A stretch of DNA of 22,343 nucleotides from Phoronis australis (GCA_002633005.1 NMRA01000522.1:1-22343), one strand, 5' to 3'. Positions 1-10,178 are shown, counted from the first letter of the stretch. The notes: generated by a model not told the origin, from the sequence alone. Numbers and translations: made by a program.

Positions 1-867
1 CACAGTCCCATACTGTTGTAGTTTGCTTTAAGTCATAACACAGAAGCTATTAGTCAATTGATATGGTTTATGAACTCGTGTATCTGCACACGTCATATTG
101 TAAATTGTTGAACACACTTCTCTTAAGAAGCTACACTACATCAAGTTATATGTACTATTCATGTTCATTTCATGAAACTGTCTTGAAAGGTATACACATT
201 TTAATTTGTAGAAGTCATCTCAGTTGTATTGTGTATTTATTTATGGGATGAGGGTTTGTGCATTCTATTTATTGTTTTGGATTAAAAATGCAATAAATAC
301 TGTATAAAGAAATCAATCATTGTCTTTGTATTTTACAAAGAAATATACTATTCCATTGTGCACTACCTGAGTGACCAGATGCAGTATAATTAAGCTGACA
401 TTGCTCAGCTTGTGGTGGTCATTATGCACATGGTGGCTGCAATTGACTTCACAGGTTCTGCAGAGTCATGTGGCTTAAAGACATCTGATTGGTCTGTTGG
501 TCGGACATTGTCATCGAAAACTAATCAGATATTTTAGCCGTTGACCCAACAGAAACAGCAAAATCAGACAAGTGTACCCAACATATTATTTCAAGTTGGC
601 ACTTCCTGTGACCGAGAGCCATACTGAACTATTTTTATTGACGTTGGAAGTGGCATGCATATTGCATTGAAATGTATTTGGATAATCATGCTGCCGGTAG
701 AGAGCTTGGCATGCAAAAAAGCTGACCCATAAAGGCTTATTGTGTTGAGGAATTGGGTGGCACACCACAGGGGGCCGGAGGGGGGCTATAGCCCCACATA
801 TTTCTGTGCTCCGCACCCATTGGATATGGGCGGCACACCATAGTGGGCTCATACATGTCAGAATCTT
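1..867. other. Non-coding flank with a small two-copy direct repeat
   Basis: No credible exon is seen; short open frames lack coding character and splice sites. The only structure is near 765-850. The words GGTGGCACACCACAGGGGG and GGCGGCACACCATAGTGGG are near-copies about 70 bases apart, and between them lies a hairpin GGGGCTATAGCCCC. This looks like a fragment of an older repeat. Confidence 0.5.
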
Positions 868-1045
868 TAGTTGTATCCAACTAATCCCAATCTATCTCAA
901 CTTATCCTGCCAACGCCATGCCCTCTGTTGCCCTTCAACGTAGTTTAGTTGAAATTGGTTGTACCAACTAATCCCAAGTTATCTCCTGCCCGATTACCAC
1001 CACGCCCTCTGTCGTCCTTCAACATAGTTAAGATTAGTTGTACCA
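868..1045. repeat. Two-copy degenerate tandem repeat, unit about 85 bp
   Basis: Two consecutive units share the order TTAGTTGTA-CC, CCAACTAATCCCAA, ATCTC, GCC(A)TGCCCTCTGT/CACGCCCTCTGT, and (G)CCTTCAAC(G/A)TAGTT. They begin near 868 and 953, and the TTAGTTGTACC word returns near 1033 as the start of a truncated third unit. No reading frame is preserved. Confidence 0.65.
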
Positions 1046-1113
1046 TGGTGCCATCTGTTGAGTGTGGTTTGCCACACTACACCCTCTTATTTCCACCTTC
1101 ACCTCAAATGGCC

Positions 1114-1189
1114 TATTCAACTAATTCAACCAATTGTAGCGCCATCTGAAGTATTCAACTAATTCAACCAATTGTAGCGCCATCTGAAG
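1114..1189. repeat. Exact 38-bp tandem duplication
   Basis: A 38-base unit beginning TATTCAACTAATTCAACC and ending GCGCCATCTGAAG occurs twice head to tail (1114-1151 and 1152-1189) with no difference that I can see. The identity suggests a recent slippage or duplication event. The same CCATCTG word also occurs in the flanking repeats. Confidence 0.9.
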
Positions 1190-1196
1190 TATTACT

Positions 1197-1622
1197 AGCA
1201 TTGCATTTGTGCTAAGATATGTTGTCAAACGTTAACGGCTATCGTGTTGCCATCTGTTGTCAGAAGTTTACTTGAATCTACTCCAATTTATCCTCATCGT
1301 AGAGCAATCTTGGTGCTTTATGTACTTAAATTTTTCATAAACGTTTTTGCAAAGATGAAAAAGCATAACAAAGACTTGATTCGGCATTGACACAAATATT
1401 TTTTTGTATTCTTATATTTATCTAAACTAAACGTTTGTGCATAGCATTGCAATTGTGCTCATATATGTTGTCGAACGTTAACGGCTATTGAGTTGCCATC
1501 TGTTGTCAGAAGTTTACTTGAATCTACTCCAACTTTATCCTCATCGTAGAGCAATCTTGGTGCTTCGTGTACTTAAATTTTTCATAAATAAACGTTTTTG
1601 CAAAAATGAAAAAACAACCAAA
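1197..1622. repeat. Direct duplication, about 180 bp at 246-bp spacing
   Basis: The segment at about 1197-1375 is repeated at about 1443-1622 with few differences. Both contain GCATTGCA-TTGTGCT, CGTTAACGGCTAT, GTTGCCATCTGTTGTCAGAAG, and the CCTCATCGTAGAGCAATCTTGG block, ending in CATAAACG or CATAAATAAACG followed by TTTTTGCAAA. The 60-70 bases between copies are unrelated AT-rich sequence. Neither copy holds a conserved frame, so this is a non-coding segmental duplication. Confidence 0.9.
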
Positions 1623-2312
1623 GTCAACAGATAGGCTAACTTAAGTATAACTAACCCGCCAACACAAGTATTCCACTCATGTGTTGCCCCGCCCAGATGT
1701 TTAACAGTCTTTTGTTTTTCCTTTAGTGAGTTACCCAAACTCTTCAGAGTACGAAAGGCACTTTAGTAGTCGGGATTTAGCTTTAGTCCTAAAAAGTCCA
1801 CCCATGCATACTGAGATACTCTATGAGTCTGCATATAGATTTCCTTGTGGCCACCAAAAGCTACTGAGAAGTCAAACACTCTCCTCTTGTAGCCAGATAG
1901 CTAGCTGTGGATCACAGACACGGGGACTCAGTCTACACTGTTACTGAACATTAAAACACATAGCTTTTATTCAGCTTTGCACAACGGTTTCTCCCATGGA
2001 GGCATTAGCAACATACACTGACAACTTGAACATTTAGACTACACACTGGCCTATTGAGGGCGCTATGAAGGAACATAGTTCTTTAATGAGTCCGACAGGG
2101 GAAATGATTTTCAGCAAAAGAACATCGCTCAGTAGCAAAAAGCAGTCTTTGGATGTCATTTACTTCCCTGTTTTCACAATACAATAAAAACAATCAATGG
2201 ATTTAGTTTAGGGCAAATCATATTTTTAAAAATTAGTAATTAAGGACGTAAGCGCAAAACTGTTACATCCATAAAACAAAGCGGTCTACATACTACTATT
2301 TTTGCTGATCCC
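1623..2312. other. Non-coding; probable promoter and 5' UTR of the exon at 2313
   Basis: No repeat or exon is recognised at 1623-2240. The last 70 bases before the 2313 ATG contain GACGTAAG (2244-2251), a half CRE/ATF-like word, but no TATA box is convincingly placed. Assigning this stretch as promoter or 5' UTR rests only on its position upstream of a candidate first exon. Confidence 0.3.
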
Positions 2313-2484
2313 ATGGCGGAGTTGGACAAGAATGCGTCTTCTTTTAAAACTTTGTCCACGGGGAAAATTTCATCTGCATTTTCGCAATTAATGGAAGGTA
2401 TCAACAGTAGTTGGCCGTCTCCTGTGATTGCTCCCTCGCAAGAGACTGCAAAAGAGGAGAAACCTGTGCGAAGATATCGTCGAA
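2313..2484 (+). CDS. Candidate first coding exon, unknown protein
   Basis: An open frame starts at ATGGCGG in a good context (GATCCCATGG) and runs 57 codons plus one base to a strong splice donor, CGTCGAA|GTAAGT, at 2484/2485. The peptide begins MAELDKNASSFKTLSTGK and continues with a hydrophilic stretch containing FSQLMEGINSSW, then an acidic/basic tail EEKPVRRYRR. It is Ser/Lys/Glu-rich, with no signal peptide or membrane segment, as expected for the disordered N terminus of a cytosolic or nuclear protein. I do not recognise the family. Reading past the donor gives only nine more residues to a stop, consistent with an intron. Support comes from Kozak-like context, codon use and donor; there is no homology evidence. 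Confidence 0.55.
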
Positions 2485-2704
2485 GTAAGTGGTTGTTTGT
2501 CAACAAACTGTTGTAACCTCATGACCCTATTTACTTCCTGGAGAAGCAAAGTCAAAATTTAACTTCAAACTGGTACTCACTAAATTAATGCTCGTGGATC
2601 ATGGATATTTCTTTAGCATGCGTGAGGTTGACTAAATAATCCAGAGACACTTGAGACCATGGAACTTTAATTATTTCGATCTGGTCATGATAAATGATGA
2701 ACAG

Positions 2705-2753
2705 CACCTGCAGTACACAACATCTACTCAATTGGCCCCAGACTCAGCAGCAA
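2705..2753 (+). CDS. Possible second exon of the 2313 gene
   Basis: A short segment bounded by ATGAACAG or CACCTGCAG acceptors (2704 or 2713) and a good donor CAGCAA|GTAAGC at 2753/2754. The upstream exon ends with one base of a codon. With either acceptor the join keeps the frame open, because the two acceptors differ by 9 bases. The peptide contributed is about 14-17 residues, including HNIYSIGPRLSS. The polypyrimidine tract is weak, so the donor is the main support. It could equally be a chance GTAAG word. Confidence 0.25.
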
Positions 2754-2867
2754 GTAAGCAATTACATCGCTGTGCGCGCTACAGGCATACACAGGCGATA
2801 TTGCACCCCTGTAAAAAGCTGCTCATTTCGAAATGCTGTGGATAAATTTGAATGAAACGTGCATATC

Positions 2868-3000
2868 AGGGCTCGACATAACGAGCTGCAGGTCGCATTT
2901 GCGACCTGGAATTTGGAAATGCGAGCTGAGATATTTGTCAGCTCGTATCAAGTCGCAAAATGCGACCTGGAATTTCTAACGAATGCGAGCTGAGTTTTTA
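2868..3000. repeat. Hairpin-rich repeat, possible hAT-type transposon end
   Basis: The block opens with CAGGGCTCGACATAACGAG, which resembles hAT-type terminal sequence. It contains three hairpins: CAGGTCGCA/TGCGACCTG (2889-2897 with 2900-2908), CGAGCTGA/TCAGCTCG (2922-2929 with 2938-2945), and GTCGCA/TGCGAC (2952-2957 with 2961-2966). The string GCGACCTGGAATTT followed by ATGCGAGCTGAG occurs twice as a direct repeat about 60 bases apart. I did not find the matching inverted end downstream, so this is either a solo end or a fragment. Confidence 0.55.
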
Positions 3001-4649
3001 CACTTCTCAACAGATACCTGGCAAATACAAAGCAGCTCTTGTTAATCCGACCGTTATTTGGTTGTTGCCAAATCCAAGTTCAGAAGAACACTAACCGAGA
3101 ACAGCCCTCCCGATGACTTGTAAGCAAGTCGCGTGAACATGCGATATGCAGAATCGATCTTTGACGCGTTTCATTGGCTAACACTTTCGGTCACTTAAGT
3201 AAATTCCCGGATTCGCCGAAGAAAGTTTCGGGCCACAGCTTAACACGTGATAAAACTTCACAAAACAACGGTGTTTCTACTAATTCTTAAGCGACCAACT
3301 TACCAAACTTTGTGGCAGACAAAAATGTTTATTTTTCACATAAGATGTCCTTATTACATGAACCAAATATCCACAACAATATCCCTGATATCGCACTGCG
3401 ACACCGCCGCGCGCAAGCGGTCCCGGCAGACAATCGTGACTTAGACTGAGATGTGCTTCTCCTTTTTATCGTATTAAGACAACCAAAGTGAAAATGTCAA
3501 CCTTATTAATCGCCAAACGACGGTCACGTCTTTACTTTTAGTTGCCAAGAAATTCTCAAACCCTTTACTTGTTTCTGAGGCTACGTGCGCGAAATATGAT
3601 TTGTCTTTCACACGTTGTTGCCAACGTAAAGTGTAGGCCTACTCCAGTGATTCAAGTGCGTGAACTCATGCGTGCGCACCAATTCAAAGAACAGCGACAG
3701 TCCTAAATGAAAGCTCTGGCTCTCGTTTATTTGAAAATGAACTCAAATTCCCAGCGGTTATAAAAGACCCGATGTCCAGGACCGATATAACCCAGAACTG
3801 ACGTTTTCCTGTTCCTATGTTTCCCGAGGTCGATGTTCTGTAAACCCTGTATTCTACTGTATACCCGTAGCCAGCTATTGCAACTAAACTGGCACTAGTT
3901 GCGAAACTGTGGTTCAAGTTAGCGAACTTTTCATTCTTCTCTTTATACATCCCCCCTCCCCGGCAACTTTTCGTTCCCCGAACTACCGTCGCCGTAAAAT
4001 GTTCAGACTCCTATAGAAACAACCTTGTTCCGGCTGAAGCGGGCAGTTAAAAACAAAATCATTCCGGGTGGCTAAAAAGGGTAAAATGTAGGTGGTAACG
4101 ATATCCAGAAAGTCACCTCTACTAGATGGAGTTTGCCTCGCATAATCGTATTATTATAACGTTTCTTACCATTGCAGCGTTTTCATACCTTATTACCGCA
4201 AACACTGAGCTTAACGACTATGCTCACACACAAGCCTACTCCCTACCTTTAAAGTGTTTCATAATAAGCGCTCACTGATCTATTAAAAGTCCCCCCTTAA
4301 ATTTTGAGAATTTCCAATTAAGCGCCCACAGTTCAAGCTAGCGCCCATCATAGCGCACTACAAACGACCACGTGTGGTTTAAGATTGACACGCAGCTTAT
4401 ATGGTGTGTCACTTTCATTTTACACAACTTCAGTTTTCAAAAACGTCTTTTCACAATATGTAAAACCCAAATCCCGGCTTTGTTTTATACCTCGGAAAGA
4501 AAGTTAACACTAGTGACATGCGTGTCGTTTTGTGACTGACCAATTTTTCCCGTACTTGGAAGGTATTGAGGAGCAAACTCGTCATTACCTGAGTTAGTTT
4601 GAATCGTTAACGACTTTNGATCTTATTTCCTCTTCTGTGCGGTCCCGGG
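3001..4649. other. Non-coding, no gene seen
   Basis: No exon with convincing splice sites was found. A small repeat-like patch at 4266-4360 contains AAGCGCTCAC, TTAAGCGCCCACAG, TAGCGCCCATC and TAGCGCAC. This is the reverse-complement style of the GGGCGCTTA words found near 21673. The rest is mixed-composition intergenic or intronic DNA. One ambiguous base sits at 4618. Confidence 0.45.
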
Positions 4650-4712
4650 ACATCTGGCATTGAAGTTTCCAGCGTTCATCTGCTTACGAACGTCAAACAA
4701 AGACCCAGACAT
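4626..4712 (-). CDS. Weak candidate first exon or short ORF, unknown
   Basis: Read on the minus strand, an ATG at 4712-4710 opens a 29-codon frame starting MSGSLFDVRKQMNAGNFN and ending at a TAA near 4626. A donor-like GTAAGC lies inside it, after the eighth codon (GACGTTC|GTAAGC, about 4688), so the real exon could stop there. The peptide looks protein-like (LFDVRKQM) but is too short to assign. No family is recognised, and chance is a serious alternative. Confidence 0.2.
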
Positions 4713-6039
4713 GTTGGTATTCATAATATGATAACAAACAGTGAGTGAGTGGCTTGGGCTTTTTTAAAATGTATCTTAAAAACATCATATTTCACTAATC
4801 CACTGTTTTGTGCATTTTTGGGTTATATTTTCGAAAATATCCATCGTTCAGATTTACTCAAACACGCGCTCCAGGGGTAGCTTGAACAATGTATCAAAAT
4901 GTCCCAGGGTCGATCAAGCTTTGTAAGGCCAAAGCAATAAAATACAGAGAGATAATTGCAGATGCTGGGTTCTTAGCATTTTACGTGAACAACCTCTTTG
5001 AAAACATCTGTGCACATCAAAGTTGGGTGCAAAACATAACAATTTATTTCAATTGAAACTGAATTAATAAACAATGCAATGTATTTTTATGTCATCTAGA
5101 GTAACTGTAAGCACTGTAGTTGATTTGTGTGGTCTTATACTTCGTGTATTTCCGTCTAAACGAAACGGTCTCAACTTTAGGGCCTCATTCAAAATGGCCA
5201 GCGATATCAGCGACTGTTTCAAAACTCTGCTTACGGAGACAAACAAGGATTAAGATTGTCAAAACACGTATATTTGAGAAGGCTGATATATATCCATGAC
5301 ATCACATGAGCAGTTGGTAACGGACATTGGGTAGTATGACAATCAGCTGCTTATTATGCTTAATATTCACGACTTAAGGTCACGGGTGTGTATAGCCCCC
5401 CGGCTGGCTATAGATAGAGGGCCTACAATTATACTAATTACTCCCATTGCTGTAGTGGGGCGTAGACACACGTAGGTGCAGCCAACCACCTTTTGGCATT
5501 TGAACATAGCGCCTACGCACTGTAAGTTATGCTCAGTGTTCAAGATGATACGGGGGGGGGGCTCTGGGTGCCTATTTACCTCTAATTTTACCACTACAGC
5601 ACATACTGATTACTTCCCACCATTTTTTGTACTAGTTTCATCCCATGTACTTTAAAAGGGCGGTAGCCCAAATCTGCTCACTGAATAAGAGATTTTCACC
5701 CCGTCAAAAATACATTTTACACTTCAAATTACCGCTTACTTACTTCAGCGATCCTTTCTGGTTCTATACATATCTGGTGCGATAACCACAAAGTATTTCA
5801 ACGGATGTCACATGAGTTAGGCAAGCTATAGACAAGCGCGAGACTAAGCGAACCGCGTGTCCTGGCATGTGACACTTGCAAAAAATGGCATGGGAAGATA
5901 TCAGGTGGAATTTGTAAGATTTGTGTTCCTTGGACTTTTTGTTCATCAACACATGTGATTTCAAGTAACTTCCTCAAAATGGCACCCAGTGAGAGAAACT
6001 CGAGCGAACCACGACAGATTTTCATGGATATGTTCCAGT
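4713..6039. other. Non-coding, no confident gene
   Basis: Two short plus-strand frames begin with reasonable ATG contexts (5194, 19 codons; 5979, about 35 codons, entering the minisatellite), but neither has a usable splice donor or recognisable protein. A run of ten G lies near 5552-5561. Nothing else stands out. Confidence 0.4.
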
Positions 6040-6426
6040 TTCTGCCTCGAGTTCTAAATATTTGTAGAGACAGAAATAATAGTTGAGACTGGAAATTTTC
6101 ACGATTTCTAATAATAGTTGAGACAGGGATATTAGTATAGACCGGATGTTTTGTTCACTAGAAAAGTAGAATAATAGTATAGACCGGAAATTTACAGAAA
6201 ATTTAATACCCAGTATTAGTGTAGAATGGAATAATGGTACAGACGGCAAATTTGTTGAAATTTAGAAATAGCATAGACTGGAATAAAAATCTTGATTACA
6301 GATTTGCTTAAAATCTAGTAATGATATAGATGGGAATAATAGTACAAAGCAGCAAATTCTGGGGAAGAGTGGCCGTATAAACGGCAAATTTGTGGAAATT
6401 GAAAAATAGTATAAACTGGAATAAAT
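6040..6426. repeat. Irregular minisatellite, core AATAATAGTATAGACNGGAA
   Basis: About ten degenerate repeats share a core of A-TAATAG-(T/G)ATAGAC-(T/C/G)GGAA, often followed by ATTT and GAAATTT. Spacing varies from about 28 to 60 bases, so this is an expanded and partly deleted array rather than a clean tandem repeat. The array is interrupted after 6426 by a retrotransposon and resumes at about 7131. The unit at 6317-6357 (AATGATATAGATGGGAATAATAG, then CAAAGCAGCAAATTC) is closely matched at 7160-7206. Confidence 0.75.
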
Positions 6427-7200
6427 GAAGAAAGCAACAATGTGGGATTAAAGATACACAAGGACAAGACAAAGTACATGACAAATTTGGAAAGAGATGA
6501 ACAATTAATGGTGGAGAACAAGATCATTGAAAAAGTCACACAATATAAATACCTGGGGCAATATACAAATGGGGAACCGTATGACCAATGAAATACAAAT
6601 CCGAATAAGAGCTGGATGAAGTTGCTTTGGAAAAAACAGAGAAATATTCCAAGATAAGAACATACCCATATCCCTGAAAAGAAAAGTATTTGACCAGTGC
6701 ATCATCCCCACAATCACCTATGGATGCCAAACATGGACCTTAACAAAACAGACAATTGCCAAGCTAAGAACAACACAGAGAGCAATGGAGAGAAAAATGC
6801 TTGGAATAAAGTTACTAGACAGGATTCCACACACAGAGATAAGAGAACAAACAAGAGTCATGGACATAATCAAGACAATTCTGAAATTGAAATGGAGGTG
6901 GCTAGAGCACAGGACAACAGATGGACAAAAAGATGTACAGAGTGGCAACCCTGATATGGAAAGAGATCAAGAGGACGGCCCCAAGCCAGATCGAGAGATG
7001 ACATCATGAAAACGATAGGCACAACATGGATGAGAGCAGCAAGAGACAGAACAAGTTGGAAGGCATTGTTGGAGGGCTACTTCCTGCAGTGGATAGACAA
7101 CACCTAGATGACACGAGATGAGATGATGAGATAGACTGGAATAATGATATTGTGTGAAAGCTAATAATGATGTAGATGGGAATAATAGTGCAAAGCAGCA
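6409..7200 (+). mobile_element. 5'-truncated RTE insertion inside a minisatellite
   Basis: The element body is 6427 to about 7130. The left flank reads ATAAACTGGAATAA and the right flank, directly after the GATGAGATGATGAG tail, reads ATAGACTGGAATAA. These could be a target-site duplication of roughly 14 bases or simply two copies of the minisatellite core, which has the same sequence. The minisatellite continues to 7200 with the same ATGTAGATGGGAATAATAG unit found on the left, so the array predates the insertion. Confidence 0.7.
6427..7110 (+). pseudogene. 3' fragment of an RTE-clade non-LTR retrotransposon reverse transcriptase
   Basis: Translation in pieces gives the C-terminal end of an endonuclease/reverse transcriptase polyprotein of the RTE type. 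In order it shows a thumb-region start (VGLKIHKDKTKYM, 6442-6480), KVTQYKYLGQ (about 6531-6560), SLKRKVFDQCIIPTITYGCQTWTLTKQT (6672-6755), and RAMERKMLGI. These are followed by the conserved tail motifs LKWRW, RWTKRCTEWQP, GKRSRGRPQ, DDIMKTIG and a final W..L...YFLQW (to about 7096). At least three frame changes and an in-frame TGA (about 6616) mean it is dead. The polymerase core, endonuclease and 5' end are missing, as expected of 5'-truncated target-primed insertions. The fragment ends in a short ATGA-rich tail (7107-7130), typical of RTE 3' ends. Confidence 0.88.
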
Positions 7201-7290
7201 AATTCAGTCTTACTTAGCACCATTTTAAACAATTTTTTCAAAGAAAAACCTTTAAAATGAACATTAGCATAGTTAAATTATAAAAAATAA

Positions 7291-8510
7291 ATTTCGCCAA
7301 GTATGTTGCTCTGTCGATAAGTTATTTTTTTGTGTTTCTTCGCACGATACAGGTTGTAATTTTCGTCCGATCCTCACGAAATTTACACATAACACGTAGT
7401 TTCGGAAGTACTGGAAGCCTATTGTTTTTCGTCATAATCGGATCCAAGATGGCGGCTGTGGTGGCCATTTTGTTTTCATTTAAAGGTTCAAATGCTTCTG
7501 GAGGCTACAATTTTTTATGTGCAAGGCTAAGAATCAGCATAGTAAATGGACCGGAAGTGTGCTACAAGTCTACTGGAAATTGTTTACTTCTGGTTAAAGA
7601 TGGCGGAAATATCGGCGATCGCGCATGCGCACCTCCATTTTGGCCTAAAAACGATTTCTCCTGTAGATGGCGCATTATTGGGCCAATTCCTTAGAATTTT
7701 TGCAGGTATTAGTTTCTTATGACATGTTGTTATACAGAGCTAAAAAACCGGAAGTTGCTTTCAAGATGGCGGATATGGAGCATATTGACCCATTTTCAGT
7801 CGTGCTTGAGTGCCATTTTGAACGGGAAGAGAAAAAGACGTGATTTTTTGCATGTGGATTTTCTGAGGTATACTCTTTCAAATGAACTGAAACAATTTTT
7901 CTGTCAGACTTACCGTTTTTGAGTTATTTGACTTTGAATTTCTTTAAAAAAAACGCAAAATATCATTTTTTTGAAAAATTTGCGGAATTGTCTGATACTA
8001 TCAATTTAGATAGAGTTTTAAACAGGCTTTCAGAAGATGTTTTCCATTTTTCGCTAGGACGTCTACTTTTCAAGTTATTTGAGATTTTCTGATAACGCTG
8101 TTCCTTTGTTTAGCGTTCTTGCTGCATTGATGTTAGTTTAGCTTCTATTGAACTAGACTGTAGCCTATTATTGATTTATTACATCCAAGATCATCATTTG
8201 AATGTTATGATGTGGTTCATCATCGCCACCACCATCATCGTATTCGTCATCTTCGTCATCATCTTCGACTTTGTCTTTTCTTCAGTTAATTTCGCCACGT
8301 GTTGTTCAAGACTGTAGCCTATTTCTTAGATATTTCTGACCTCTACGTTCGTCATATAAATGATATCATAACTTGTGCATTGTCCATCATCGCCACCATC
8401 GTCGTCATAGCTGTCATCTTCGTCATCAACTCTGTCGTCGTCTTTTCTGGTCATTTCTAACATGTTTTTTTGATTAATTCCGCCACGTTTCGCTCCTCGG
8501 AGCGCTTTCA
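7291..8510 (+). repeat. Dispersed repeat, copy A (about 1.2 kb), unnamed family
   Basis: This copy aligns along its length with 18025-19790 and 20262-20580. Ordered landmarks are GCCAAGTATGTTGCTCTGTCG, CAGGTTGTAATTTTCGTCCG, CACGAAATTT, AAGATGGCGG (7446, 7597, 7763), GCGCATGCGCACCT (7621), a GCATGTGGATT word, ACTTACCGTTTTTGAGTTATTTGACT, TTTCAGAAGATGTTTTCC, a TCATC/GTCATC-rich tail, and a terminal hairpin GCTCCTCGGAGC (8492-8503). Its 3' part contains a near-duplicate of about 190 bases (8156-8345 and 8310-8500, approximately) built around AAGACTGTAGCCTATT and the TCATCG tract. Open frames inside it are not conserved between copies, so I treat it as non-coding or non-autonomous. Confidence 0.8.
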
Positions 8511-10178
8511 TTGATTCATTGGTCAGTTTTTGTAATGGTCATGAGTTTCCCTGCTCGACATCTAGAATCATTGTTTCTTAAAACCTTTTTGTCAACAGAT
8601 TTTATAACTTCTCAAAGTTCATGTATGTAGCATTTTTTATGAGTTTGAGAAACTTTTTTATTTTTTCTCCAAGTTCAGACTGAAAACTTTATTCATAAAA
8701 AAATGATTATTAATAATCATTTTTATTAATTCTAGTATTATTAAAAATATGTGTCTAGTTATGAATCGAAATACTTTTAAAGCCCATAAAGTGCCCCATT
8801 TTGGAGGTCAAATTCAAATGGAAATATAAACACAGTTGAAAATCTGATCACAGAAACAATCGTTCAACTTCATTTTGTTCTCAGAACAGTTGTGTAAGCT
8901 TTTAAATGTTAGGTTGTTTTATTATAAAAAAACTCTTAAAAGATTCCACCTAGTTAAGCCAAATGTAACAAACAATTTTCAATCATAGCTAGCCCAAATG
9001 TTTATTAGTTCAACAGGAAATTCAGGGAGACCATTTTATTCATATATACAGCTGGACTTGTCGCAATGCCGTTCGCGGGGGAGGCGTGCAACTGACATGG
9101 CTCATGCCTGACTCAGCTGACAAGTCTTACACCACCAGTCTTACAACTTTTCATTGGGTAAGGAGGTATACATACAATACGTTTGTTGATACTAATGACA
9201 ATTTATATACTTAAGAGTTCGATTATTTAAGCTTTGAAACGCACAGTTTTATATTTTAGCGAATTCTTTTTAATGTGTATGTTATGACATATGACTTCCG
9301 TGTGTAACATGGAGTTGTATATAGCCTTTCTAAATTAGAATTTTTAAGCTGAGTGTCTTCTGGTCTTGATGTTTGGGCTGATTACTCTTAATCTTGCAGC
9401 CAGGGTTCATTACCCCTAGTCACCAATAAAGTTTTGTGTAACAAAATTGCATTCAAGAAAATGAATGTGAAATAGCCTACTTTGAATATTAGCTTGGCCA
9501 AATAATCGTGGAGAGTGGCAAAAGCATCGAAAATTCATAAATGTAGAGACCCGAATAAGCTTCGTATAGACTGGAAACGAGTCGGAAATAAATAATATGT
9601 TGACTAAATTGTCTCCATAGTCGTGGTGTTCGTTACTTATAACTCCATGTGTGTACATATGCATGTTTCATTTGATTTTATTTGCTATATTTTGAGATGA
9701 GTGTCAGAATAAAATATTGATTAAGTAATTTGTAAGAATAGATACATTTTAAGTTGCCCAAAATTTGTGCTCACTTTTAAGTCATGGGGTCAAACTTGTT
9801 GACATGTACTTTAACGTCAAAATCTATTTTTAGATGGTGTTTACAACTTTGGGTTCTGGGTTCAAAGCACTCTAGAGATTCTAGAAATTTCTGAGAATAA
9901 ATCGTAACAGCCAATGATATGATTAGATAAGATGATGTGGTTTTTATTAGCCAATCACTAAATAAGTACAATATAATAATCTGGGCTACAATCAAGAAGA
10001 TATTCAGATGCGCTATAGTAGTTGAAGCATAAAGACTTGCTACAAGGCGCGCATTTCATTCAGTTACTGAAACGTATCGAAATTGTACGACAGAACCTTC
10101 TCGTGGAAGATTCTAGAGAGGATCTTGGCAAGGGCAAGGGTTAACGAACAGGAAGTTAACTAAGAGCTTGTCACTTGT
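8511..10178. other. AT-rich non-coding stretch
   Basis: No exon is recognised. A perfect palindrome lies at 8699-8724. A GC-richer patch near 9057-9145 (CGCAATGCCGTTCGCGGGGG, then CAACTGACATGGCTCATGCC) stands out by composition, but I could not match it to any RNA or element. Confidence 0.4.
8699..8724. repeat. Perfect 26-bp palindrome
   Basis: The central TGATTATTAATAATCA (8704-8719) is self-complementary. It is extended on each side by five A and five T, giving 26 bases equal to their own reverse complement. The centre contains overlapping ATTA/TAAT homeodomain-type words. In AT-rich DNA this may be chance or a cruciform-prone site. Confidence 0.85.

Noticed and set aside
5194-5253. 19-codon ORF MASDISDCFKTLLTETNKD
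   Set aside because: Too short, no donor and no recognised family.
5979-6084. Short ORF starting MAPSERNSSEPRQIF
   Set aside because: Good ATG context, but it runs into the minisatellite, stops there, and has no splice donor.
7332-7694. 120-codon plus-strand ORF
   Set aside because: It lies entirely in dispersed repeat copy A. The frame is not kept in copy B, and no domain or splice site is visible.
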